DNA of 64,000 bases from Natrinema sp031626495 (GTDB taxonomy: Archaea; Halobacteriota; Halobacteria; Halobacteriales; Natrialbaceae), in assembly GCF_031626495.1 (NCBI RefSeq), contig NZ_JAMQOJ010000002.1:662348-726347 (forward strand), written 5' to 3'. The position numbers and the translations under genes were made by a program. Every line of letters starts with the position of its first letter. Position 1 is the first letter of the stretch. Below, in pieces: positions 52,191-60,701 of the stretch. The notes beneath the pieces were generated by a model that saw only the letters and a list, made by a program, of their open reading frames with translations, made no database searches and was not told the origin of the DNA.

Positions 52191-52892
52191 CTACAGGCGA
52201 CGCATAAACTCGGGCAGGATACCCCGCTCGCTCGAGTCACTGGCCGCGGTCGGCTCGGCACCCGGTGGGTCGATCTCGGCGTCGTTGCGCCCATCGAGAG
52301 AGTCGGCGGTCGCCCCGCCGGCGCTCGCGGCGGTCCCAGCCGCGGTCGATCCGTCGGTCGCCTGCGCCGCATCGCTACTCGAGTTCGAACCGTCCCCGGA
52401 TTCCGAACCGACCGTCGCTTCGAACGCCGCCTCGGATTCGGGGCCGAAGTAGTAGGGGTCGTTCGGCGCGAGGTACTCGCGAAGTTGCACGTTCGCGTAC
52501 CCGGCCAGCGCGAGCGCCGGGACGAACAGCGGCTCGATACCGAACAGCGTCGGGCCGGCCGTCAGGATCACGAGAAAGGCCGCCAGCGGCGAATAGACGA
52601 AAAACGCGACGAGCCGGAAGGCGGCACCGACGTAGCCGTCGACGACGTAGGCGTAGAGCCCGTACGCGCCAACTACCAGTCCGATGTCGGCGTAGAGGCC
52701 GACCAACAGGCCGACGTCGCCGGCGACTAGCCCGTGGACGTGCACCGCGATCGCACCGGTAAACACCGTCGTCCGATTGACGTACGTCTCGTCGAGCGCC
52801 ATCCCGGCGACGAGGATCGCGAGCTGGACCAGCGGCGCTGCGATCCACCACGGGAGGGAGCTGAGGACGACACCCGGATACACGTCGATCAC
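52191..52892 (-). CDS. Membrane protein with disordered acidic tail
   Basis: 233 residues. Five or so hydrophobic helices lie within about 12-140 (LVQLAILVAGMALDETYVN, FTGAIAVHVHGLVAGDVGLL, AFFVYSPLAAFLVILTAGP), followed by YANVQLREYLAPNDPYYFGP and a 75-residue Ser/Gly/Asp/Ala-rich disordered tail. No family recognised; the helix pattern and reduced tail are of a type common among uncharacterised haloarchaeal membrane proteins. Function unknown. Confidence 0.65.
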   Translation of the reverse strand: MIDVYPGVVLSSLPWWIAAPLVQLAILVAGMALDETYVNRTTVFTGAIAVHVHGLVAGDVGLLVGLYADIGLVVGAYGLYAYVVDGYVGAAFRLVAFFVYSPLAAFLVILTAGPTLFGIEPLFVPALALAGYANVQLREYLAPNDPYYFGPESEAAFEATVGSESGDGSNSSSDAAQATDGSTAAGTAASAGGATADSLDGRNDAEIDPPGAEPTAASDSSERGILPEFMRRL

Positions 52893-53065
52893 ACCTACTC
52901 GTGTGGGTGAACCCGGGCCGGTCCCTTTAACGTTCGTTCCGTTTCGAGATTCGATACGGACTCGAGGCCCGTGGAAAGCGCGCCCCGCGGGACCGCCGCC
53001 GAAATCGTGTCGATTCCGACAGGTCTCCGTAACAGTAATTAGCGAGCAGCGAAAAGTACGCCGAC

Positions 53066-53455
53066 ATGGCGAAGGATACCGTCAGGTACCCCGACGACGT
53101 GGTCGAGAAGATCGACCAGCTCGTCGAAGACGGTATGTTCGAGAGCAAATCCGAGTTCTATCGGTTCTCCGCGGAGTACGTCCTCACCCTGCTCGATTCG
53201 GACCACGAGGTCAAGACCTTCAACTTCGACGAGATCAAGGCCGAACTCGACATCAACGAGCGCGACCACGCCGAAGCGCTCGGGGCCGACGGTGGCACCC
53301 TCTTCCTCGACGCGGTGATCAACGTCCGCAAATACGGCCTGCGCGGCAACTACGAGGCCGCCGAACGGTTCATCGACACCCACTACGACGAGACCGATCA
53401 GGAGTGTATCATCCTCGAGGAACTACTCGGCACCTACCGCGACGGGCCGGCGTAG
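53066..53455 (+). CDS. Ribbon-helix-helix DNA-binding protein
   Basis: 129 residues. The N-terminus KDTVRYPDDVVEKIDQLVED followed by FESKSEFYRFSAEYVL is a CopG/RHH DNA-binding fold (beta strand, two helices). The C-terminal part (about 60-129) is a separate helical region, NERDHAEALGADGGTLFLDA and CIILEELLGTYRDGPA, with no family I know. Ends with TAG. RHH proteins bind DNA as dimers; CdrS-type cell division regulators in haloarchaea share this fold but are shorter, so identity with them is not claimed. Confidence 0.75.
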   Translation: MAKDTVRYPDDVVEKIDQLVEDGMFESKSEFYRFSAEYVLTLLDSDHEVKTFNFDEIKAELDINERDHAEALGADGGTLFLDAVINVRKYGLRGNYEAAERFIDTHYDETDQECIILEELLGTYRDGPA

Positions 53456-53471
53456 CGCCGCTACCTCGTTG

Positions 53472-55076
53472 CTACTCCTCGAGTCGCCCGAACGGCTCGC
53501 CGAGCGCCGCTAGATCGACGTTATCGCGAACCAGCCGCGCCGCCCGGTCGGACGCCGTCGCGCCGGTTCCGTCCGCCGCAGTCGCCGCTGAGCGATCGAC
53601 TTCGCCGGCCGTCGGTCTGTCGACCCCCGCACTCGCCGAGACGGCGTCGAGGAAGGCCGTCCGCACCGACTCGTTGTCGAACAGGCCGTGGAGGTAGGTC
53701 CCGAGTACCCGGTCGCGTGCAGCGCTCGAGTCGCCGAGCGGTCGCGTCACCTCGTCGAGCGCCCGCGTTCGGCCAGCGTGGATCTCGTAGCCCGACGCGG
53801 TCCCGTCCGCCCCAGTCAGGAGCGGCGAGGTCGAGCCGTCGACCGGAACCGTCGTCTGCTCGAGGCGTTTGTCCCCCTCGAATCGGGTCTCGACCGGCAG
53901 CAGACCGAGTCCCTCGACGACGTCGTCGTCGCCGGTCCCCTCGAGCGCGGCGTTGGTGATCCGCTCGCCGAGCAGCTGATAGCCGCCGCAGACGCCGACG
54001 ATCGGCCCGTCGAAGGCAGCGAGCGCGTCGGCGAAGCCGGCGTCGTGTAACGCCAGCAGGTCGTCGACCGTGTTCTTCGTTCCCGGGAGGACGACCGCGT
54101 CGGCGTCGACGCCCTCGAGCGGGTCGGTCGTACTACTGCCGTCGACCGGCACGTAGACCACCGAGACGCCGGGTTCGGCCGCGAGCGCCTCGAGATCGGT
54201 CGCGTTCGAGATCCGGGGGAGCCGGGGTACGGCGATCCGAATCCGCCGGTCCGCGGGAACGCCGTCGTCGTCGCCGACGACGCCGCGCTCCTCGCTGCCG
54301 GGGAGCCCGACGCTGTCCTCCTCCGGGAGGCCGGGATCGTCGTAGGGGAGGACGCCGAGGATCGGCACGCCCGTTCGGGACTCGATCTCCTCGATGCCGG
54401 GCTCGAGCAGCGACGGATCGCCCCGGAACTTCGTGATGAGCGCGCCGACGATCCGCTCGCGAAGCGCGTCGGGGACGAGTTCGATGGTGCCGTAGAGGCT
54501 CGCGAAGGCCCCGCCGCGCTCGATGTCGACCAGCAGGAGGATATCCGCATCGGCGAATTCGGCGGTCTCGACGTTCGCGAGGTCGCGGTCGTGCAGGTTG
54601 ATCTCGCCGATGCTGCCCGCGCCCTCGGCGACGATCACGTCGTTGTCGGCCGCCAGCCTGCGGTAGGATTCCGCGGCCGCCTCGCGCGCTCGCTCCCAGT
54701 ACTCCTCGTAGTAGGTCCCGGCGGGCACGTGGTCGTGCGCCTCACCCTGTAACACCAACTGACTCTCGCCGTCGCCGCGGGGCTTGAGGAGAACGGGGTT
54801 GCAGTCCGTGGTCGGCGTGGTGCGAGCCGCTCGAGCCTGGACGAACTGAGAGACGCCGATCTCGCCCCACTGGTTGCTGTTGCTGTCGTCCGATTCGACG
54901 CTCCGCTGGCCGGCCGCATCCGACCGTACGACGACGCGGGCGTTGTTGCTCATGTTCTGGCCCTTGAACGGGGCGACGTCGATCCCGCGATCGGCGAGCA
55001 GGCGGCAGAGGCCGGCCGCGACCGTCGACTTGCCGACGTGGCTCGCGGTTCCGGCGACGAGAAGCGTTCTGGTCAT
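53472..55076 (-). CDS. cobQ: Cobyric acid synthase
   Basis: 534 residues from MTRTLLVAGTASHVGKSTVA. The ATP-binding N-terminal domain (ASHVGKSTVAAGLCRLL, DVAPFKGQNMSNNARV, VAEGAGSIGEINL) is followed by a class I glutamine amidotransferase domain with nucleophile Cys in GVCGGYQLLGERI and final His near YLHGLFDNES. Amidates four carboxylates of adenosyl-cobyrinate in cobalamin synthesis. CobO is encoded about 4.4 kb further on. The longer frame from 55175 is rejected because the P-loop start begins at 55076. Confidence 0.93.
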   Translation of the reverse strand: MTRTLLVAGTASHVGKSTVAAGLCRLLADRGIDVAPFKGQNMSNNARVVVRSDAAGQRSVESDDSNSNQWGEIGVSQFVQARAARTTPTTDCNPVLLKPRGDGESQLVLQGEAHDHVPAGTYYEEYWERAREAAAESYRRLAADNDVIVAEGAGSIGEINLHDRDLANVETAEFADADILLLVDIERGGAFASLYGTIELVPDALRERIVGALITKFRGDPSLLEPGIEEIESRTGVPILGVLPYDDPGLPEEDSVGLPGSEERGVVGDDDGVPADRRIRIAVPRLPRISNATDLEALAAEPGVSVVYVPVDGSSTTDPLEGVDADAVVLPGTKNTVDDLLALHDAGFADALAAFDGPIVGVCGGYQLLGERITNAALEGTGDDDVVEGLGLLPVETRFEGDKRLEQTTVPVDGSTSPLLTGADGTASGYEIHAGRTRALDEVTRPLGDSSAARDRVLGTYLHGLFDNESVRTAFLDAVSASAGVDRPTAGEVDRSAATAADGTGATASDRAARLVRDNVDLAALGEPFGRLEE

Positions 55077-55321
55077 CCGCGTTGGGGAGTGTTCTCGCGG
55101 CCGGCGGTATCGTCCTGTCGGTTCATTCTGAGTGATTTCCGTCCGCTGTATCGCTGTGAGGAGTTTCCAAGACATTGAACAGTATCTTAGAGTATTCTAA
55201 CTCTGTTTGAAGTTAGTTTAGATGTTGTATCTAATAGGGCCACGCGCAGTCTAAGTACGTAGTATAATAAAATATCTAATGATAGAAATAGAATTTTTAT
55301 ATTAGTTAGTTATGATATCAA
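55077..55321. other. AT-rich left edge of the halocin island
   Basis: From about 55130 the composition drops sharply in GC relative to all neighbours. It contains the halocin promoter (55294-55304) and no gene. Confidence 0.5.
55294..55304 (+). promoter_or_regulatory. TATA box of the halocin-like gene
   Basis: TTTTTATATTA lies about 20-28 bases before the ATGATG at 55322/55325. That position fits a leaderless start at the original, now stop-blocked, Tat signal and not at the inner ATG 55514. Confidence 0.5.
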
Positions 55322-56353
55322 ATGATGTAATCTGGTGACGGCATCACGTTTGGTAAAGACGTTAACCGTCGAGAAGTCCTGCGAGGAATGTCGATCGGTG
55401 GTGCTACTCTGATCGGTGCCGCCGGCACTGCCTCGGCAGACCTAGATTCAAGAGCGCCTGCAGACACTGATCAGTAGTTCGTTAACACCCGCTTTAAGAC
55501 ACGCCCTGCCGCTATGGACGATTTCTTCGTGTTGAAGAACTCTGACGCTCTCCGCGATCTCCGTCAAGAGGTGAGCGAGAGTACAGGGCGGACGGTAAGT
55601 GACGTGCTGCCATTGCCGCTCGAGTTTACAACTAGTGACGAAGAACTCAACGCACTCAACCCCTCGCTCGCCGTTTCCCTCCTGAAAGATCCAACTATTA
55701 CATGGCAAAACACCGCCCCTCAAGATCTCGGTGTAGCAGTCGCGGGGGTTATCGACGAACCAGAGTCAGGAGTCAACTCAGGTGTTTCGGTCGAGACCAG
55801 TGATGGAACAAGTAGGATCCCCATCTCCGCCGGAGCAGTCACACTTCACGATCAATATTCTAGTGCATCCAGACGGGATCGATTCAAACATAGGAAACGT
55901 GGGTCTGTCGAATCCGATGACAACGTACAGTATCGGCTCTTCAGCTACGGTGAAAGTAACGAAGTCGTCCAGAGTCAACTGAATGATAAAATTCCCGATA
56001 CTTCAGAACAAGCTTCTACGATAAGTATTCAGAGTTCCAAGTCGCCAGTTGCTGTCGCGCCTGAAGTTGTTGAGAGCTATCAATCATATCACACTAGTAG
56101 TGATGTTAATATACAGAGCATCCACGGTGAAATAGGCTGTACTACCTGTCAAGCAGTCATCCCTGCAATATGTGCGGGTGTGTCACAACTGGGGTTCTAT
56201 GGTTGTGCAAGCCGGTGTGTCCCATACGCCACAACTTATCCGGTGCTTACAGGTGGGTGTGCAGTCTTCTGTAGATACGTAACTACTGTTGAGGGAGCAA
56301 TGCTATGTGCAGCGTCGCCCGCAATTATTTGTGGTGCTGCATTCGGCTGCTAG
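55322..56353 (+). pseudogene. Halocin-C8-like bacteriocin precursor, signal sequence broken by two stops
   Basis: One frame carries three parts. ATGATG at 55322 is followed at once by TAA (55328-55330). An intact Tat signal then reads NRREVLRGMSIGGATLIGAA and GTASA, and is closed by TAG (55475-55477). From there the frame is open to 56353. The open part (279 residues from ATG 55514) has an immunity-like pro-region of about 200 residues and a cysteine-rich C-terminus starting GEIGCTTCQAVIPAIC. Cysteines are at residues 209, 212, 220, 231, 235, 249, 253, 265, 273 and 279. Ten cysteines in about 75 residues and the C-x2-C-x7-C start match halocin C8 as I remember it. HalC8 is exported by Tat and cut from an immunity protein. 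Here export looks impossible unless the stops are bypassed, so I call it inactivated. Confidence 0.75.
55514..56353 (+). CDS. Halocin-C8-like immunity region plus mature peptide (signal-less remnant)
   Basis: The still-open part of the precursor, 279 residues. Pro-region about 1-200 begins MDDFFVLKNSDALRDLRQEV; the predicted mature halocin is about 203-279. If translated from ATG 55514 it would stay inside the cell and could work only as immunity protein. In HalC8 the N-terminal half binds and neutralises the halocin. Context: AT-rich island with a small membrane protein 120 bases downstream. Codon use is distinctly less GC-biased than in the flanking cobQ and ABC genes, a sign of transfer. 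Confidence 0.6.
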   Translation: MDDFFVLKNSDALRDLRQEVSESTGRTVSDVLPLPLEFTTSDEELNALNPSLAVSLLKDPTITWQNTAPQDLGVAVAGVIDEPESGVNSGVSVETSDGTSRIPISAGAVTLHDQYSSASRRDRFKHRKRGSVESDDNVQYRLFSYGESNEVVQSQLNDKIPDTSEQASTISIQSSKSPVAVAPEVVESYQSYHTSSDVNIQSIHGEIGCTTCQAVIPAICAGVSQLGFYGCASRCVPYATTYPVLTGGCAVFCRYVTTVEGAMLCAASPAIICGAAFGC

Positions 56354-56475
56354 CTTGGCACCGCAGTAGCTAACGGTTATGTCCCTCTATAATGTAAATT
56401 CATTAATAAAAATATCAATTATATAAATATAAATATTTCTGAAATATTAAGAACCTGTATCGATTCACTTCAATT

Positions 56476-56820
56476 ATGGGAGGACCTGTAGGTAGAAGAG
56501 TGGCTGAACGGATACGGATTCAAGAGGTACTTATATTTCCGGTTATTGTGCTCGTCCTTTACGTGACTACGGGTGACCTTTACATGTCTGTGATCAGTCC
56601 AGCCGTCGTCGCATTCGTATTCCTTTCATTCGTCATATTTGATGTTACTAATCGTGATGTCCGTTGCGTGAAGTTGGGCGTGTTCGTCTCCGGAATTGCA
56701 GGAGGTGCTCTCATGTTCCTTAGCACAGACATTCCCTCCTGGTTCGGTCTCGTGGTCGCTTTCGTTTCCCTGTTGTTGACTGCGGATACCTTGGTAGATC
56801 TCTCCAACGTACCCGGGTAG
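56476..56820 (+). CDS. Small membrane protein of the halocin island
   Basis: 114 residues, three to four membrane helices (EVLIFPVIVLVLYVTTGDLY, VISPAVVAFVFLSFVIFDV, LGVFVSGIAGGALMFLSTDI, WFGLVVAFVSLLLTADTL) and little else. No family recognised. Position directly after the halocin precursor in the same AT-rich island suggests immunity, export support or producer protection, which is inference only. Ends in TAG. Confidence 0.6.
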   Translation: MGGPVGRRVAERIRIQEVLIFPVIVLVLYVTTGDLYMSVISPAVVAFVFLSFVIFDVTNRDVRCVKLGVFVSGIAGGALMFLSTDIPSWFGLVVAFVSLLLTADTLVDLSNVPG

Positions 56821-57064
56821 AAGAACGTATTCGCGACATCTCAGCGTCTCCAAGGACAGACTCACACCCTACGTTAGAGCGGTTCAGCTTCGGCAGCGCG
56901 TCAGCCTAAAACCCGGCAACAAAGCGCTCAAAACCATTCTCAAACCTGTGCTATGGCTACGTTCGATCTACGAGCGGTCGAGAAGACCGACGAGGTCGAG
57001 CGGTACGAGACTGCACCGCGACCCGACCGACAGGTTCCAACTGGATTCAGTGTTCCCGGAGAGG
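56821..57064. other. Right edge of the halocin island
   Basis: GC returns to the genome level over this stretch. It is a junction between the AT-rich island and the ABC permease gene, with broken-looking frames on the plus strand but no convincing gene. Confidence 0.4.
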
Positions 57065-58555
57065 CTACTCTGTTCTGTACCGCTCGTCCCAGCGCGGTCC
57101 GGCGCGACTCGAGAGGACGGCCCCAACGACCCCCATGACGATCCCGCCGAGTCCGAGCGCGGCGGCGAGTTCCGGTGACGGCGGGACGACGACGAAGCCG
57201 GCGACCAGCGTCGGCACGAGCGCGACGGCGACACCGACGGTAAAGGTCGCGAAGCGGACCGCGTCGAAGAGGAACTCGTTGGGATCGAAGCCGGCGATGT
57301 AGACGGTCAGCCCGTAGTAGTACAGCGCGTAGCCGGCGAGCAGAATCGCGCCGACCACCGCGTCGAGGAGCGTCGCGTCGAACCAGACGACGGCCGCGAG
57401 GTACGGCACGGCGACCGCCGGCGCGCCGACGAGGACGAACGCGATCCGTTTCGCCCGGAAGACGTCCGCGATCGAGACGGGGTAGGTGAGGTAGGCCTCG
57501 AGCGAGTCGAACTGGGTGAGCCAGTTGTACGTCGTAAACGCCGAGAGGCCGAGGACGCCGCCGAAGAAGATCCCCGGCGCGGGCGCGATGCCGGTGATCG
57601 AGTCGACGACGCCGACGAGCGCGGCCACCAGCGCGAGCAGGATGGTCGCCGAGACGAACGGTTTCCAGACGCCGCCCGAGGAGCGCGCCAGGTCGAGCAG
57701 CGTCTTCGTGACGAGGGGGGCGTCCTCGAGCGGGAGCGTCCCGCTGAGCCGGGCGAATCGATCCGTCGCGGTTCGCGAGGGCCGGCCGTACGTCGGATCG
57801 TAGGCGGCGAGCGCCGCCGTCGCGACGGCGACGGTGCCGAGGGCCAGTCCGACGGCAGCCATCGCGGGGCCCTCGATCGGGACGAAGACGGCCTGCGCGA
57901 GACCTAGATTCCCGGTCGCCCAACCGCCGACGACGGCGAGCCCGATCGCAAGCCCGATGGCCCACGGCGGGACACCCTGGGTCCGAACGGCGATCAGCGC
58001 GACGGTGACCGCCATCCCGGCCGCGAAGACGAGACAGAGCGACAGCCAGAACAGCGCGACCGACAGCGGCGTCGACGCGGAGAGGCCCTCGAGGGCCGCG
58101 CTCGACAGGGCCATCGGCAAGACGAAGGCGACGCCGTAGAACAGGGCGTCTTTCAGGAGGAAGACGCCCAGCAAGCGCCGCCGCGAGAGCGGCAGCGTCG
58201 TCGACGACGAGAGCAGCAAAGAGAGCTTTCCGAACACGTTCTCGAGCATGTCCGACCCGGCGAAGCCGGCGGTGCCGCTGTAGAGACCGAAGCCGAGCGC
58301 GAGCGCGTGGAGGCCGCCGACGATCGTCTCCGGCGCGGTGCCGGTCTCGACGAGCGCGACGGTGGCGCTCACGGCGAGACCGACGATGACGAGCGGAAAG
58401 ACCGCGAATCGCCAGCCGCCGAACAGTTCGGTGTGCATTCGCCACTCCTCGCGAAAGAGGATCGCGAGCAACCGCGGCGTCGAGAGCCCGGCTCCCGATC
58501 CGGAACGGGTTGCGTCAGCCGGCCCCGCCGAATCCGACGTACCGGTCCCGGTCAT
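57065..58555 (-). CDS. ABC transporter permease
   Basis: 496 residues with about twelve hydrophobic helices in two sets of six (e.g. FAVFPLVIVGLAVSATVAL, AIGLAIGLAVVGGWATG, FVSATILLALVAALVGV, ILLAGYALYYYGLTVYIAG). The N-terminal 25 residues are disordered. Such full-length exporter permeases pair with a separate ATPase; substrate unknown. The first four bases overlap the ATPase gene end. Although next to the halocin island, its codon use is core-like, so I treat it as resident rather than part of the island. Confidence 0.85.
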   Translation of the reverse strand: MTGTGTSDSAGPADATRSGSGAGLSTPRLLAILFREEWRMHTELFGGWRFAVFPLVIVGLAVSATVALVETGTAPETIVGGLHALALGFGLYSGTAGFAGSDMLENVFGKLSLLLSSSTTLPLSRRRLLGVFLLKDALFYGVAFVLPMALSSAALEGLSASTPLSVALFWLSLCLVFAAGMAVTVALIAVRTQGVPPWAIGLAIGLAVVGGWATGNLGLAQAVFVPIEGPAMAAVGLALGTVAVATAALAAYDPTYGRPSRTATDRFARLSGTLPLEDAPLVTKTLLDLARSSGGVWKPFVSATILLALVAALVGVVDSITGIAPAPGIFFGGVLGLSAFTTYNWLTQFDSLEAYLTYPVSIADVFRAKRIAFVLVGAPAVAVPYLAAVVWFDATLLDAVVGAILLAGYALYYYGLTVYIAGFDPNEFLFDAVRFATFTVGVAVALVPTLVAGFVVVPPSPELAAALGLGGIVMGVVGAVLSSRAGPRWDERYRTE

Positions 58556-59319
58556 CCGTTCGCCCCGTCGGTCGCCTCGAGCGTCGGCATGTCTCGCGCA
58601 GCCTCGCCCTCGACGCGCTCGAGGAAGAGCTCGAGCAGGGATTCATCGTCGTCCCGGCCGCCGTCCAGCGACCGCTCGGTGACGAGCTGGCCGTCGGCGA
58701 CGATTCCCACGCGGGTACAGATCTCCTCGGCGACGTCGATGTTGTGCGTCGAGACGAAGACGGCGTTGTCGCCGGTCGCGTAGGAGACGAGGAACCGCTT
58801 GACCTGCTCCTGGACGAGTGGGTCGAGGTTCGCCAGCGGTTCGTCGATGAAGACCACGTCCGGCTCGTGGAGGAACGCCTGCGTGATCATCACCTTCTGT
58901 TGCTGGCCGCGGGAGAGGTCGGTGTGTAAGGTGTCGAGCTTGCTCTCGAAGCCGAGTCGCTGCGCCCAGTCGGCGGTTCGGTCGGCGACGCGCTCGGCAG
59001 GAAGATCCCGCACCTCGCCGACGAACTCGAAGTACTCCCGCGGCGTGAGGAAACTCGGCGGCGACCCCTGTTCCGGCAGAATCCCGACTCGCCGGCGCGT
59101 CTCGATCGGTTCCGCGACCGGATCGGTCCCGAGGACGCGTACCTCGCCCGCGTCCGGCTGGATCTGGCCGGTCAGCGTCCGAATCGTCGTGGTCTTTCCG
59201 GCCCCGTTCGGCCCGAGAAACCCGTACAGCTCCCCGCGCTCGACGGTGAAGTCCATCCCGGCGACCGCCTCGACGGCTCCGTAGGACTTGCGCAGTCCGT
59301 TGACCCGAATTGCACCCAT
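58552..59319 (-). CDS. ABC transporter ATP-binding protein
   Basis: 255 residues. Walker A FLGPNGAGKTTTIRTLTGQI, Q-loop EQGSPPSFL, signature LSRGQQQKV, Walker B DVVFIDEPLANLDP and H-loop VSTHNIDVAEEI are in order. It belongs to the exporter-type (ABC-2-like, NatA/CcmA-type) ATPases. Four-base overlap with the permease gene gives translational coupling. A TATA-like TTATTATC (about 59345-59353 on the coding strand) is 30 bases upstream. Confidence 0.92.
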   Translation of the reverse strand: MGAIRVNGLRKSYGAVEAVAGMDFTVERGELYGFLGPNGAGKTTTIRTLTGQIQPDAGEVRVLGTDPVAEPIETRRRVGILPEQGSPPSFLTPREYFEFVGEVRDLPAERVADRTADWAQRLGFESKLDTLHTDLSRGQQQKVMITQAFLHEPDVVFIDEPLANLDPLVQEQVKRFLVSYATGDNAVFVSTHNIDVAEEICTRVGIVADGQLVTERSLDGGRDDDESLLELFLERVEGEAARDMPTLEATDGANG

Positions 59320-59431
59320 TGAACGTCGAACCGTTCTCAGGAACTGATAATAACTGTGTTGGTAGGATGGTAGTGACAGCGCGACGTTGCGTCTCGAGTC
59401 GGGTATCCAGCGACCACGACGGCCGCGCTGA

Positions 59432-60148
59432 TCAGAACTCGGTTCCGCGTCGTGCCCGCTGCCCGTCGTCGATCGGATGTTTCACCTTCCGGACGTTTGT
59501 AATCAGGTCGGCGCGGTCCGCGAGGTAGTCGGGTTCGGCGTGGCTCCCGGAGAGAATCAACTCGAGGTCGTCGGGTTTCGCGTCGACGAGATCGAGAACG
59601 TCGCCCTCCGAGAGCAGGCCGCGATCCGCGGCGTAGAGAATTTCGTCCAGGATCAGCATGTGGACGCCTGCGTCCGGTTCCGCGTCGAGATCGATCGGCT
59701 GGCCGAGGTCGGCCTCGTCGGCCGCCTCGAGCAGTTCCCGTGCGCGCTCGAGGCCGGCCTGGGCCTGGGCCTCGTGGTCGGCCTCGTCGCTGCCGTCGGC
59801 CATCCCGTGCCAGCCGTAGTGGCCGAGGTTCTCGTAGCTGATCCCCGGCAGGGCGGCGATCGCGTTGTACTCGCCGCGAACGGCGTCGACGCTCGAGGCC
59901 CCGCCTTTCATGAACTGGAGCATGTGAACGCGGTAGCCGTGGCCGGCAGCGCGCATTCCCATGCCGAGCGTGGCCGTCGTCTTTCCCTTGCCGTCGCCCC
60001 ACCAGACCTGAACGAGGCCGAACTCCTCCGGCGCGGCCGGTTCGATCCGCTCCGCTTCGGGCGTCCGCCCCTGGCCGGGCGTGTTCTCGATCGTCGACTC
60101 GGATTGTCGGTCGTCGCTCATACGCGGTCGGTCGGCCCGGTCGCTCAT
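59432..60148 (-). CDS. cobO: Cob(I)alamin / cob(I)yrinate adenosyltransferase
   Basis: 238 residues from MSDRADRPRM. The ATP P-loop is WWGDGKGKTTATLGMGMRAAG (about residues 48-68), followed by VHMLQFMKGG, GLERARELLEAADEADLG, MLILDEILYAADRG and SGSHAEPDYLADRADLITNV, all of the CobO/BtuR family. Adds the 5'-deoxyadenosyl ligand to corrinoid cobalt; works with cobQ in this window. Starts at 60226 or 60121 are possible; 60121 lies after a short acidic stretch. Divergent from the 60266 regulator. Confidence 0.92.
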   Translation of the reverse strand: MSDRADRPRMSDDRQSESTIENTPGQGRTPEAERIEPAAPEEFGLVQVWWGDGKGKTTATLGMGMRAAGHGYRVHMLQFMKGGASSVDAVRGEYNAIAALPGISYENLGHYGWHGMADGSDEADHEAQAQAGLERARELLEAADEADLGQPIDLDAEPDAGVHMLILDEILYAADRGLLSEGDVLDLVDAKPDDLELILSGSHAEPDYLADRADLITNVRKVKHPIDDGQRARRGTEF

Positions 60149-60265
60149 GTAGTTGCCCCAATCGATCAGTAGCGCGCGCAATCGAACCCGATCGCTCGGT
60201 GCCGTTCCAGTGACACTTGTAACCAAACGTGTCTTTAGGCTTCGCTCCTAACGTCGCTGCACCCA

Positions 60266-60625
60266 ATGTCACTCGAGTTCTCCTCGTCCGACGATGCTCC
60301 CGACCTCGAGTGTGTCATCGCCGCGCTCGACGACGGTGACTGCCGGGAGATCATCACGGTGCTCGAGGAGCCGATGACGGTCCACGAGGTCGCCGAAGCG
60401 ACGGACCGGCCGCTCTCGACGACCTACCGCAAACTCGACGCGCTATCCGATGCTGGGCTGGTCGAGGAGGCCGGCGGCATCCGCCGCGGTCGCCATCAGA
60501 AGGCCCGGTACGTCGCCAACCTCGAGCGGATCTCGATCGGGTTCGACGACGCCAACGAGTTGCGCGTCGAGATCGACCGTTCGTCGAACCTGGGCCTCTG
60601 GTCGGAGATCACACAGGAGTTCTGA
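60266..60625 (+). CDS. Winged-helix regulator (ArsR/HTH_20 type)
   Basis: 119 residues. The helix-turn-helix reads DDGDCREIITVLEEPMTVHE and VAEATDRPLSTTYRKLDALSDAGLVEE, with a basic wing RRGRHQKARYVA. A second short domain (about 85-119) with alternating strands completes it. No metal-binding cysteines, so not a metal sensor. Shares its upstream region with cobO, a possible target, but that link is only positional. A TATA-like CTTTAGGC is about 29 bases ahead. Confidence 0.82.
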   Translation: MSLEFSSSDDAPDLECVIAALDDGDCREIITVLEEPMTVHEVAEATDRPLSTTYRKLDALSDAGLVEEAGGIRRGRHQKARYVANLERISIGFDDANELRVEIDRSSNLGLWSEITQEF

Positions 60626-60701
60626 TCGTCTACCGCGACGACACCGTCTCGCTCGTTTTCGAACCCCGACGGTCCAGCAGTCCCGGTCGGGTTCCGGCGC
60701 G

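Noticed and set aside
55328..55477. Reading TAA and TAG in the halocin frame as recoded sense codons
   Set aside because: TAG is an ordinary stop here (kinase gene at 3-5, RHH gene at 53453-53455, membrane protein at 56818-56820). Pyrrolysine-type recoding would not explain the TAA right after the ATG. Mutation is simpler.
56953..57138. 61-residue plus-strand ORF starting MATFDLRAVEKTDEVERYE
   Set aside because: Overlaps the 3' end of the ABC permease gene, has no recognisable family and turns into Arg-rich shadow sequence; perhaps a junction remnant at most.
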